Assembly (NCBI GenBank): GCA_003233475.1
Contig: QILU01000096.1
Span: forward strand, 1-8,633
DNA from: Ahrensia sp.
GTDB taxonomy: Bacteria > Pseudomonadota > Alphaproteobacteria > Rhizobiales > Rhizobiaceae
DNA length: 8,633 nt
Direction of reading: 5' to 3'
The notes under the pieces: model-generated
What the model was told of the DNA's origin: nothing
The model's database searches: none
Seen by the model: only the letters and a program-made list of their open reading frames with translations
In this document: one piece after another, positions 1 to 6,196 of the stretch
Layout of the letters: each line of letters starts with the position of its first letter
How positions within the stretch are numbered: the first letter of the stretch is position 1
Position numbers and translations under genes: made by a program

Positions 1-500
1 AGGTTCACTACAATCAAATTAACCGCTTCTGTTTCGGTAATTTTTTTCACCACAGCAACCTCACGCGCCATGCGCTCAAGTGCGGCCTCATAAAGCTGAC
101 GTTCTGAATAGGATTGTTCCGGCTGATTTTCCGAACGAAACAGATCACGTACAACTTCAGCAACCTGAATAAGATCACCGGAATTGATTTTGGCATCATA
201 CTCCTGCGCACGACGGCTCCACATGGTGCGCTTAATACGCGCGCGCCCCTGTATGGTCTTCAGTGACTTGTTGACATGGGAATCTTCCGAAAGCTTGCGC
301 ATGCCCACGGATTCAATTTTTGGTATAGGCACCCGCAATTTCATTTTATCCTTGGCAAAATCAATAACAAACAGCTCCAGAGAAAACCCGGCAACTTCCT
401 GTTCTTCCACATCAACAATCTGTCCCACACCGTGGGCAGGGTAAACGATATATTCGCCGGTTTTGAAACCTTGTCTTTGAATAGTTTTTTTGGCTGCCAT
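1..500 (-). CDS. carD: CarD/CdnL-family RNA polymerase-binding transcription regulator (3' end cut by window)
   Basis: The minus strand reads open from an ATG at 500 to the window edge, giving 166 codons. It begins MAAKKTIQRQGFKTGEYIVYP and contains PAHGVGQI, then KGRARIKRTMWSRR-like and PEQSYSERQLYEAA blocks that I recognise from alphaproteobacterial CdnL/CarD. In this family the N-terminal Tudor-like domain (about residues 11-65) binds the RNA polymerase beta subunit. The C-terminal helical domain (about 75-166) contacts the upstream edge of the promoter bubble; the conserved Trp of WSRR (residue 94 here) is the base-wedging residue in characterised homologues. The protein stabilises open complexes at growth-related promoters such as those of rRNA. 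An AGGAGA ribosome site (507-512) lies 6 nt before the ATG, which settles the start. Family members are about 165-190 residues, so little is missing. The gene is 345 bp downstream of fdxA, probably with its own promoter. Confidence 0.93.
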   Translation of the reverse strand, partial: MAAKKTIQRQGFKTGEYIVYPAHGVGQIVDVEEQEVAGFSLELFVIDFAKDKMKLRVPIPKIESVGMRKLSEDSHVNKSLKTIQGRARIKRTMWSRRAQEYDAKINSGDLIQVAEVVRDLFRSENQPEQSYSERQLYEAALERMAREVAVVKKITETEAVNLIVVN

Positions 501-542
501 GCCGATCTCTCCTGAATTTCAATTGCCTGCACCAGCGGGCAC

Positions 543-548
543 ATTATA
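543..548 (-). promoter_or_regulatory. Candidate -10 box for carD
   Basis: On the minus strand the hexamer reads TATAAT, a perfect consensus -10, and lies 42 nt upstream of the carD ATG. This would give a leader of roughly 35 nt. No good -35 hexamer stands at the usual 16-18 nt spacing (the sequence there is G-rich), so this is a partial match. An activator, or a promoter dependent on CarD itself, could make up for that, but this is inference. Confidence 0.35.
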
Positions 549-801
549 TTGTTTGGCGAAGAGGTCAGCCCCCCGCAAAATCGTGTAAGTTTTAAGCCGG
601 ACTTCCTTAATCCCCATGCCGAAAACCGCGCGAACCCAACGCGAATCTTTCCACGCACATGAAAAGATAGCGAAACGAATGGCAGCAATAAGACAAACTG
701 CAAGGTTTAACGCTTTTCAGGACAAAAACTTAACGATTGAGCAAAGCCTACACGGAAAAACGGGGAATTTCAATGAAATAACGCCCGGAACCAACCCTTA
801 C

Positions 802-829
802 TGTTAACCTTTTGGAAAAATGGTTAACA
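802..829. repeat. 8-bp inverted repeat of two TTAACC half-sites
   Basis: TGTTAACC (802-809) is the exact reverse complement of GGTTAACA (822-829). A 12-nt spacer between them, with TTT/AAA inside, can extend the hairpin past one mismatch. Each arm contains TTAACC, and the minus strand reads TTAACCAT, which matches the CtrA half-site known from Caulobacter and relatives. The repeat begins 16 nt after the fdxA stop. On neither strand is it followed by a run of T, so it is not a typical intrinsic terminator. It could be a protein-binding site for carD control or an RNA hairpin that stabilises the fdxA transcript end. Confidence 0.5.
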
Positions 830-845
830 CAGAAGGATAACTGAC

Positions 846-1184
846 TCAGCTTCCTTCCCCGGGTTCTTTGGTGAAATATTTCTCATATTTGTCCTTTTCC
901 CCGTCAAATTTTTCGCCGTCAGCAGGGGATTTGCCTTTTTCAATTATATTTGGCCAGATTTCGGAATACTCGGTGTTGATTTTCAGCCATTTGTCCAGGC
1001 CCGGTTCGGTATCTGGCTTAATCGCTTCCGCCGGACATTCCGGCTCGCAAACACCACAATCGATGCATTCATCAGGGTGAATGACCAGCATATTTTCACC
1101 CTCATAGAAACAGTCCACCGGACACACTTCCACACAATCCATGTATTTACACTTGATGCAGTTATCGAGCACGAGATAGGTCAT
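846..1184 (-). CDS. fdxA: FdxA, seven-iron [3Fe-4S][4Fe-4S] ferredoxin
   Basis: This 112-residue protein matches the Azotobacter FdI family almost word for word: [20 protein letters not shown], then [20 protein letters not shown] and [11 protein letters not shown]. It is a cytoplasmic low-potential electron carrier. By homology Cys9, 17, 21 and 50 hold the [3Fe-4S] cluster and Cys25, 40, 43 and 46 the [4Fe-4S] cluster, with Cys12 the conserved free cysteine; all nine are present. The acidic C-terminal part (about residues 60-112) is typical of the family. The frame stays open upstream to an ATG at 1265, but every familiar homologue starts at MTY, so 1184 is the better start; only a weak GGAAAG lies about 10 nt before it. 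The gene is 104 bp downstream of the S4-protein gene on the same strand. The redox partner is not shown by the context. Confidence 0.95.
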   Translation of the reverse strand: MTYLVLDNCIKCKYMDCVEVCPVDCFYEGENMLVIHPDECIDCGVCEPECPAEAIKPDTEPGLDKWLKINTEYSEIWPNIIEKGKSPADGEKFDGEKDKYEKYFTKEPGEGS

Positions 1185-1288
1185 TAACGTGGAACTTTCC
1201 AGAAACAGATGCGGCTTGATTAGCGCCTTGGTGGTTGAAAAACAAGCAAAACTCTTAGCCTTCAAATACCTGTGACTATTACCCGGGT

Positions 1289-1699
1289 TTACGAGAAGTC
1301 TTCCCCGGCCTGCGCCCGAAAGCGCGTTAATTCACGACGTTGTTTTTTTGTCGGGCGACCCGCCCCCTCTTCCCGCACGCCCTGTTTGGCAGGGCGGCTT
1401 CGGGGGTCTTGTTTCACAACCGGCGGCGATAAGTCTTCAAACAGAAGTTGCGCCTCGCTGGCCGGGCCACGACGGGTGCCAAGGGCTTTAATTTTCAGGA
1501 CTTTTATTTGCCGCGCCAAAGTTATGGTCAAAACATCTTCAACTCCAACCATTCGGCTGGGTGCGTTAAAATGTTCATTGTTCAATCGCACTTTGTTGCG
1601 CTTAATCAGGCTTGCCGCCAGGGTACGGGTTTTAACAACGCGGGAATACCATAACCATTTATCAGCCCGCAGACGGGAATTTTTCAGCACATCAGACAA
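1289..1699 (-). CDS. S4-domain RNA-binding protein, Hsp15 (HslR)-like
   Basis: The protein has 136 residues. Residues about 9-65 form an S4 RNA-binding fold, recognisable from [17 protein letters not shown], then [13 protein letters not shown] and the strand region ending ITL. A basic, probably flexible tail ends in [16 protein letters not shown], a signature of the alphaproteobacterial Hsp15-like group. Hsp15 of E. coli binds free 50S subunits carrying a stalled nascent chain and helps to recycle them; the same job here is inferred from the fold and tail. The start is a TTG: an in-frame TAG stands two codons upstream (1703-1705), and a TGAGG motif (1710-1714) lies 10 nt before it. The next candidate, GTG at 1690, lies 19 nt from that motif, which is too far. 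The gene begins 12 nt after the helicase stop, so the two are almost certainly cotranscribed. Confidence 0.85.
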   Translation of the reverse strand: MSDVLKNSRLRADKWLWYSRVVKTRTLAASLIKRNKVRLNNEHFNAPSRMVGVEDVLTITLARQIKVLKIKALGTRRGPASEAQLLFEDLSPPVVKQDPRSRPAKQGVREEGAGRPTKKQRRELTRFRAQAGEDFS

Positions 1700-1709
1700 C
1701 TGCTAAAAG

Positions 1710-1714
1710 CCTCA
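1710..1714 (-). promoter_or_regulatory. Ribosome site deciding the TTG start of the S4-protein gene
   Basis: The minus strand reads TGAGG, where the TGA is the helicase stop codon itself. It lies 10 nt before the TTG at 1699. Because the ribosome site overlaps the upstream stop, the S4 protein is probably translated in coupling with the helicase. Confidence 0.5.
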
Positions 1715-4618
1715 TTTCCTGCCTTTCAAATCACCCTTTAAGGCCAGCAATGCGGCAAACGGACTATCAGGATCAATTGGCTTCTCGACTGGTTTATTTG
1801 AGGTGTTAGACCTTCCGCTGTGTTTCCTGGAACCGGGGCTCCGGCCCTTCGCCGATTGCGGTTTATCCCGCCCGCTCTTATTTGCTTTATTTCTGGCACC
1901 TTTGGCACCACGATTTGAATGCCGCCCTTCCCGGTTTTGACGCCATATTTCAACCCGTTTGGGTTCTTCGGGTTCTTCAATTTTTTCAACCGCTTCTTGA
2001 ACCTGTTCATGCTCTTCGGCATTAACAACTTCAACTGGTGTATCTGATTTTTCCTCAGGTTTGGAGCCCTCTTCTTCGTCTGGTGTAGCTTCGGCCAAAT
2101 CCCATTGCTCCAGCTTCTCTTTCACATCACTTTCCAACATGCTTTCACCGCGATATCCCAGACCGCGCAAAATATCTGCCATATCTTCATGGGTTGCCCC
2201 GAGAATAGAAAGCATGGCGGTGGTGATCATAAAGCCAGCACCATCCCACGCCCCTTCCGGGCGCTTTGCTAGTGCCTGCGGCTTAAACCGCCACCCGATG
2301 GCCGGACGGATGAAATCTGCCAGTCGCTCCAGAATATCCACCCGCACAGCTTTTTTCCCCAATACCCGAAAGCCCGCAATTCGATAAAACGTTTCTTCAA
2401 ACTCTGCTTCAATCGGCATCGAAGTACGTCCGGCCGCAAGTGCCGCAAGTATTTCCCCTCGCCCTGGCGCTTCCAGCCTGTCTTCTTTTAGCCCCCATAA
2501 AAATGCCGCCAGCTCGGCCGGGGCCGGTTTCAACAGCGCAGGCACAAATATATGATAGGCTCCAAATCGCACCCCTTTTCGGCGCAGAACCGCCCGCTGA
2601 TCCTGATCCAAACTACGCACATCATTTGCAATTTCGCGCCGATCGACCGTGCCGAGATTTTCCACAATTCTATAGGAAACCCCGCGCGCCATTCCCTCAA
2701 CCCCTTCACTTTCACTGAGTTCCAGCAACGGCTTGAGGTGGGTATCTATGTGGTGAGCCAGCCAACGTTCCAGTCGTGCGGCCACCTTGTCGCGGGCCGG
2801 GCCGGTGAGTTGTTCATCGGCAAGCAACAGGACTTTTGGTTTAAGGGTTTCCTCTCCGGCAACTACCCGGCCAACCGGTGCCCCCACCCATCTCAATGTG
2901 CCGTCGTTTTGCAAAACGATGTCAGAATTGGGTGCCGCACCCAGCCTGGTTGAACGCGCTTCAATCTCGCTCGCCAAAGCTTTTAACGCCGCCGCAGTGG
3001 CAGCCTTCGCATCCGGGCCATTGGCATTGGAATCGGGCGTGAACTGAAACCCAAGCAATTCGCCAACATGATGACCCTCAACGGTCACAGCACCCGACGG
3101 TGCAATTTCTGCCTCTAACATGGTATTTTCCCGCAGGCGCTTCATTAGAACCGATGTCCTGCGGTCAACAAAGCGTTTCGTCAAGCGTTCATGCAACGCG
3201 TCCGACAATCTATCCTCTATTGCCCTCGTTTCCCCCTGCCAGTGAGCGGCGTCCTTCAGCCACTCCTGACGGTGCGAAATAAAGGTCCAGGTTCGAATAT
3301 GGGCGATACGATTGGACAAGGCATCAATATCCCCTTCCGCCACATCGGTTTGTTTCACTTGCGCAGAAAACCAGTCCTCATTGATGTACCCTTCATCGAT
3401 CAAATCACAGTAAATGGTCGCCAGCATATCGGAATGGTTTACCGGGGCAATTTTTCTGTAGTCAGGAACCTGCGCCACCTGCCATAACATTTCCACCCGC
3501 TCGGCAGATGTCGTTCGCCCGCGAATATCATCTTGAGCCGCCATCGCCGCCAACGCCTGCTGGTCGGTGGAAAGGGGCGCTCTTACGAGCAATTTATTTT
3601 TGGATGGCTGATCAAGGCATTCGATCAAAGTGCTGATTGAATCAAAGTTCAGCTTTCTGTTTCGCCATTGCAATACTTTTTCCGCAGGAAACTCATGGGC
3701 TTCCAGGCGTTGCACCAATTCATCCTCAAATGGATCCACATTTCCGGTAACCCCGAAGGTTCCATCATTGACGTGCCGCCCGGCCCGGCCCGCAATTTGC
3801 GCAAATTCTGCGGGTTTCAAGCGGCGATGGGTATAACCATCAAACTTTTGATCCTGAGCAAATGCCACATGATCCACATCCAGATTGAGCCCCATGCCTA
3901 TGGCATCACTTGCCACCAGAAAATCCACATCTCCGGATTGATAAAGCGCAACCTGTGCATTGCGGGTACGCGGCGAAAGGGAACCCAAAACAACCGCCGC
4001 CGCCCCGCGCTGGCGGCGGATCAATTCTGCAATGGCATAAACTTCGTCAGCCGAAAACGCGACAATGGCCGAGCGGCGCGGCAGGCGGGTGATCTTCTTT
4101 TGTCCCACATATTCCAACTTGCTCATGCGCGGTCGGGTAACGATGTTGATCCCCGGCAACAGTTCCTCCAACACCGGACGAAGGGTTGCCGCCCCAAGCA
4201 ACATGGTCTCGCCACGGCCTCGAAGGTTCATCAACCGGTCGGTAAAAATATGGCCCCGATCAAGGTTTGCCGCCAGTTGCACCTCATCAATCGCCAGAAA
4301 ATCCACATCCGTAAATGCCGGCATGGCTTCGACGGTGCATATTTGAAAGCGTGCATTAGTTGGTAAAATTTTCTCTTCACCCGTTATCAGCGCCACCGCA
4401 TCCTTGCCCACCCGCTCCACCACACGCTGATAGACTTCACGCGCCAACAACCGAAGCGGCAGGCCAATCATACCGGAGGGTCGGGCAAGCATCCGCTCAA
4501 TAGCCAGATGGGTTTTACCCGTGTTGGTTGGCCCCAATACAGCCGTCACCCCACGGCCGGAATTTCCGCTGGCAGGAACAGGTTCATGTTTTGAATAAAC
4601 GCGGGGCGGCAGATTCAT
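1712..4618 (-). CDS. SUV3-type superfamily 2 RNA helicase
   Basis: The ATG at 4618 gives 968 residues. Helicase motifs appear in order: Walker A GPTNTGKT (29-36), DEVQ (111-114, motif II), GAATLRP (142-148, motif III), ASDAIGMGLNLD (236-247, motif V) and QIAGRAGR (274-281, motif VI). This set, with DEVQ in place of DEAD or DEAH, marks the family of mitochondrial SUV3, the ATP-dependent RNA helicase of the mitochondrial degradosome. Middle and C-terminal domains of alphaproteobacterial type follow to about residue 843. The last 125 residues are low-complexity: an acidic stretch, an RVEIWR motif, a Lys/Arg/Gly/Ser-rich stretch, and a final DPDSPFAALLALKGDLK block. The frame also opens with TTG at 4657, but the only AAGGA lies 17 nt away from it and the extra 13 residues look unremarkable, so I prefer the ATG, whose own ribosome site is weak. 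It lies 59 nt after the DUF3108 gene. The RNA substrate is unknown; RNA decay or ribosome-assembly roles are inference. Confidence 0.9.
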   Translation of the reverse strand: MNLPPRVYSKHEPVPASGNSGRGVTAVLGPTNTGKTHLAIERMLARPSGMIGLPLRLLAREVYQRVVERVGKDAVALITGEEKILPTNARFQICTVEAMPAFTDVDFLAIDEVQLAANLDRGHIFTDRLMNLRGRGETMLLGAATLRPVLEELLPGINIVTRPRMSKLEYVGQKKITRLPRRSAIVAFSADEVYAIAELIRRQRGAAAVVLGSLSPRTRNAQVALYQSGDVDFLVASDAIGMGLNLDVDHVAFAQDQKFDGYTHRRLKPAEFAQIAGRAGRHVNDGTFGVTGNVDPFEDELVQRLEAHEFPAEKVLQWRNRKLNFDSISTLIECLDQPSKNKLLVRAPLSTDQQALAAMAAQDDIRGRTTSAERVEMLWQVAQVPDYRKIAPVNHSDMLATIYCDLIDEGYINEDWFSAQVKQTDVAEGDIDALSNRIAHIRTWTFISHRQEWLKDAAHWQGETRAIEDRLSDALHERLTKRFVDRRTSVLMKRLRENTMLEAEIAPSGAVTVEGHHVGELLGFQFTPDSNANGPDAKAATAAALKALASEIEARSTRLGAAPNSDIVLQNDGTLRWVGAPVGRVVAGEETLKPKVLLLADEQLTGPARDKVAARLERWLAHHIDTHLKPLLELSESEGVEGMARGVSYRIVENLGTVDRREIANDVRSLDQDQRAVLRRKGVRFGAYHIFVPALLKPAPAELAAFLWGLKEDRLEAPGRGEILAALAAGRTSMPIEAEFEETFYRIAGFRVLGKKAVRVDILERLADFIRPAIGWRFKPQALAKRPEGAWDGAGFMITTAMLSILGATHEDMADILRGLGYRGESMLESDVKEKLEQWDLAEATPDEEEGSKPEEKSDTPVEVVNAEEHEQVQEAVEKIEEPEEPKRVEIWRQNREGRHSNRGAKGARNKANKSGRDKPQSAKGRSPGSRKHSGRSNTSNKPVEKPIDPDSPFAALLALKGDLKGRK

Positions 4619-4677
4619 AATCTCGAAGCTGTGAAAAAGTTTAGAACTTGTCCCCAAGCATATAGACTAATTTGTCC

Positions 4678-5481
4678 TTATTGCACCACGAACTTTGACG
4701 CATATCCGCTGGCCATACCCTTGTCGGTACGCACCCGAAAACCGAACAGGGCATAAACATTGCTATCCCCCACCCTGGCCATGGTCACCGCCATGTCCCG
4801 ATTGGCTTTCATGAATTTCACATTCTTTTTAGATGGACGAAACCCGGACACGGGTTGATAACGAATCGAACAGGTGAAGGTCATTCCCTTGAAACCCTCA
4901 GCTTCACGAATTGCTTCTGATTTATACGAAAATACCAGGTTCATGCGTGCTTTTCCGTCAAACACTGGCAGAGTGCGATTACAAACACGGTTCCCGTCTC
5001 CCACATCCCCGGCTTTTACAGGAAAGAGCAAGGCACTCACCGGATCCAAAACCCGGTTCAAATGCTTGGGCTTAACCGGAATTGTTCCTTTTTTGTATTT
5101 CACCTTGGGAACAACAGTTGTGCGGGAAATGTTGCCCTTGGAAAAGGCCAGCATTAAGCTGCCTTTTTTTCTGTTCGATGTATATTTCAGCTCGTGCCCG
5201 CCCGGCTCAATACGCGCACCTCTGATCCGACCCGCACTGGCAAAACTTGCTCGTGTTCTGCTGACTATTACTGCCAGGCCGCTGGTCTTAACCACACCTG
5301 AAATTGAATATTTACCCTTTGTCACACTGATCGAGCTGTTCATTTTTCCGATGCCAATCCCCAAAAATTCCAATTTGATACTGGACACCAGTTTGGCTTC
5401 AGCCGCCTGCAAGGGAGAATTTCCAAGCGCACTGGTAACCAAAAGCGCCGCGAAAAATGGGGAGGATCGTGATATTTTCAT
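4678..5481 (-). CDS. DUF3108 family secreted protein
   Basis: The protein has 267 residues. It opens with a signal peptide: MKIS, a hydrophobic core (FFAALLVTSALG), and likely cleavage near residues 26-29 (LQAAEA). It should therefore be periplasmic or outer-membrane facing. I recognise the DUF3108 pattern in DPVSALL (146-152) and CNRTLPVFDG (167-176). Many beta-strand-like alternating segments suggest an all-beta fold, and Cys167 and Cys204 could form a disulfide. The function of the family is not known to me. It is the first gene of the minus-strand block and lies immediately upstream of the helicase, a linkage I recall as conserved in this group. A GGAAG ribosome site (5491-5495) lies 9 nt before the ATG. 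A strong terminator-like hairpin sits directly in its leader, which suggests attenuation or insulation. Confidence 0.85.
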   Translation of the reverse strand: MKISRSSPFFAALLVTSALGNSPLQAAEAKLVSSIKLEFLGIGIGKMNSSISVTKGKYSISGVVKTSGLAVIVSRTRASFASAGRIRGARIEPGGHELKYTSNRKKGSLMLAFSKGNISRTTVVPKVKYKKGTIPVKPKHLNRVLDPVSALLFPVKAGDVGDGNRVCNRTLPVFDGKARMNLVFSYKSEAIREAEGFKGMTFTCSIRYQPVSGFRPSKKNVKFMKANRDMAVTMARVGDSNVYALFGFRVRTDKGMASGYASKFVVQ

Positions 5482-5497
5482 TTGAACTTACTTCCAG

Positions 5498-5544
5498 AAA
5501 AAAATTGTTACAGCCAAAGATATGACCCCAAATCTTCTGTAACA
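5498..5544 (-). terminator. Intrinsic terminator (possible attenuator) in the DUF3108 leader
   Basis: On the minus strand TGTTACAG (5544-5537) pairs with CTGTAACA (5513-5506), and inside it AAGAT (5536-5532) pairs with ATCTT (5521-5517). A 3-nt bulge (TGG) lies on one side and a 10-nt loop at the top. Directly after the stem comes A followed by seven T (5504-5498), the layout of a Rho-independent terminator. No gene on the minus strand lies upstream between this point and rpmB, so it would act on the leader of the DUF3108 transcript, 24 nt before the start codon. It is not a terminator on the plus strand, where no T run follows. Confidence 0.6.
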
Positions 5545-5561
5545 GAGTGAATTGGGCAAAA

Positions 5562-5569
5562 TTGGGGTC
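5562..5569 (-). promoter_or_regulatory. Segment complementary to the terminator loop
   Basis: On the minus strand this reads GACCCCAA. It is the exact reverse complement of TTGGGGTC (5531-5524), which fills most of the loop of the adjoining terminator hairpin. Pairing of the two would either form a pseudoknot with the terminator or, if it forms first, hinder it. The exact match of 8 nt including four G-C pairs in a row is visible; the regulatory meaning is inference. Confidence 0.4.
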
Positions 5570-5719
5570 TTTGATTCCCGATCACGCACAATTCATTTAC
5601 CCGTTCATTCCATTTGTTTCCCCTGCGCCGGGTAGATACAATAAATTATTCAATTCAGCCTCCTGCATCTTGACGAAAGACTGTTCCCGTCCTACACATC
5701 CGCGACTTTCCCGGATTGG

Positions 5720-5748
5720 TTGGCAATCGCATTTCGAGCTCTTATTGT
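5720..5748 (+). promoter_or_regulatory. Sigma70-type promoter of rpmB
   Basis: TTGGCA (5720-5725) matches the TTGACA -35 consensus in five of six positions. A 17-nt spacer separates it from TATTGT (5743-5748), four of six to TATAAT. Transcription would start near 5755, leaving a leader of about 70 nt before the rpmB ATG. A perfect 6-bp palindrome, CTCTTA-TTG-TAAGAG (5739-5753), overlaps the -10 box and could be an operator or chance. Confidence 0.55.
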
Positions 5749-5824
5749 AAGAGACGAACACCAAGGCTTTTGAAACCTGCGTGTGTAACGATACAGCCCT
5801 TCCCAGACATTTAAGGTGAGACCC

Positions 5825-6121
5825 ATGTCCCGCAAGTGCGAATTAACCGGCAAGGCCGTAATGAGCGGCAATAATGTAAGCCATGCGAACAACCGCACGC
5901 GCCGTCGTTTTTTGCCAAATCTCGTGAATGTAACCCTGATGAGCGAAACCCTGAACCAGCGTGTTCGATTGCGCATCGCTGCTGCTGCCCTTCGCACGGT
6001 TGAACACCGCGGCGGCCTTGATGCATTTTTGATGAAGGAAAAAGAAGCCAACCTTTCTCCAAAAGCGGCCTTGATCCGTCGTCAGATTCAAAAGAAAATG
6101 AGCGAAGACGCTGCTGCATAA
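5825..6121 (+). CDS. rpmB: 50S ribosomal protein L28
   Basis: This 98-residue protein begins [20 protein letters not shown] and continues [13 protein letters not shown], the unmistakable L28 N-terminus. L28 (bL28) binds 23S rRNA in the large subunit near the E site. The length is usual for Alphaproteobacteria, which carry a C-terminal helical extension (here about residues 60-98, with [14 protein letters not shown]). Only one cysteine (Cys5) is present, so this is the zinc-independent form. The frame opens slightly earlier with GTG at 5816, but the family start is MSRKCEL, and AAGGTGA (5813-5819) is correctly placed 5 nt before the ATG. The gene has its own promoter upstream and its own terminator downstream, so it is a single-gene unit. 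Confidence 0.97.
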   Translation: MSRKCELTGKAVMSGNNVSHANNRTRRRFLPNLVNVTLMSETLNQRVRLRIAAAALRTVEHRGGLDAFLMKEKEANLSPKAALIRRQIQKKMSEDAAA

Positions 6122-6151
6122 TTTTTTGCATTTGCAATGAGATTTTGAGAG

Positions 6152-6173
6152 GGCGGCTACTGGCCGCCTTTTT
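6152..6173 (+). terminator. Rho-independent terminator of rpmB
   Basis: GGCGGC (6152-6157) pairs with GCCGCC (6163-6168) around a TACTG loop and is followed by five T (6169-6173). It lies 30 nt after the rpmB stop and only 23 nt before the GTG start of the next gene, so that gene must rely on read-through or on a promoter inside or before this hairpin. Confidence 0.8.
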
Positions 6174-6196
6174 CATTTATCCTCGGAGTTAACCCC

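Larger units (their letters stand above)
501..845. other. Non-coding gap between fdxA and carD
   Basis: This 345-bp stretch holds no convincing gene. A 63-codon plus-strand reading frame (616-807) has no ribosome site and no recognisable composition. What can be seen is the carD ribosome site, a TATAAT-like hexamer upstream of it, a GANTC site at 643-647 (the CcrM methylation sequence in alphaproteobacteria), and an 8-bp inverted repeat near the fdxA end. No U-tract terminator is visible after fdxA, so read-through from fdxA into carD is possible. Confidence 0.7.
5482..5824. other. Divergent intergenic region between DUF3108 gene and rpmB
   Basis: This 343-bp gap carries no recognised gene. 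From left to right it holds the DUF3108 ribosome site, a minus-strand terminator hairpin (5498-5544), a segment complementary to its loop (5562-5569), a GANTC site (5573-5577), a possible 23-codon leader reading frame (5597-5668, minus), and a sigma70-like promoter for rpmB (5720-5748, plus). I could not find a convincing promoter for the minus-strand block. Confidence 0.7.

Noticed and set aside
341..703. 120-codon minus-strand reading frame overlapping carD
   Set aside because: It is a shifted frame of carD and its upstream region; carD in the other frame matches a known family over its whole visible length and has a good ribosome site.
616..807. 63-codon plus-strand reading frame in the fdxA-carD gap
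   Set aside because: No ribosome site, no recognisable motif, composition like random sequence; it runs across the inverted repeat region.
1185..1265. N-terminal extension of FdxA from an ATG at 1265
   Set aside because: Seven-iron ferredoxins start at MTY or AFV just before the first cysteines; the extra 27 residues resemble nothing in the family.
1272..1706. 144-codon plus-strand reading frame opposite the S4-protein gene
   Set aside because: Antisense shadow; the minus strand encodes a clear S4-domain protein.
3668..4366. 232-codon plus-strand reading frame inside the helicase gene
   Set aside because: Antisense to the helicase motor motifs, with no family resemblance.
4619..4657. TTG start at 4657 for the helicase
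   Set aside because: The nearest ribosome-site-like sequence is 17 nt away and the extra residues are not family-like; the ATG at 4618 is preferred, though not by a wide margin.
4874..5485. 203-codon plus-strand reading frame opposite the DUF3108 gene
   Set aside because: Antisense shadow; the minus-strand product has a signal peptide and DUF3108 motifs.
6122..6196. preQ1 riboswitch before the queuosine-precursor transporter
   Set aside because: The gap holds the rpmB terminator and 23 nt more; I see no preQ1 aptamer pattern (short stem-loop with A-rich tail and pairing to the loop).
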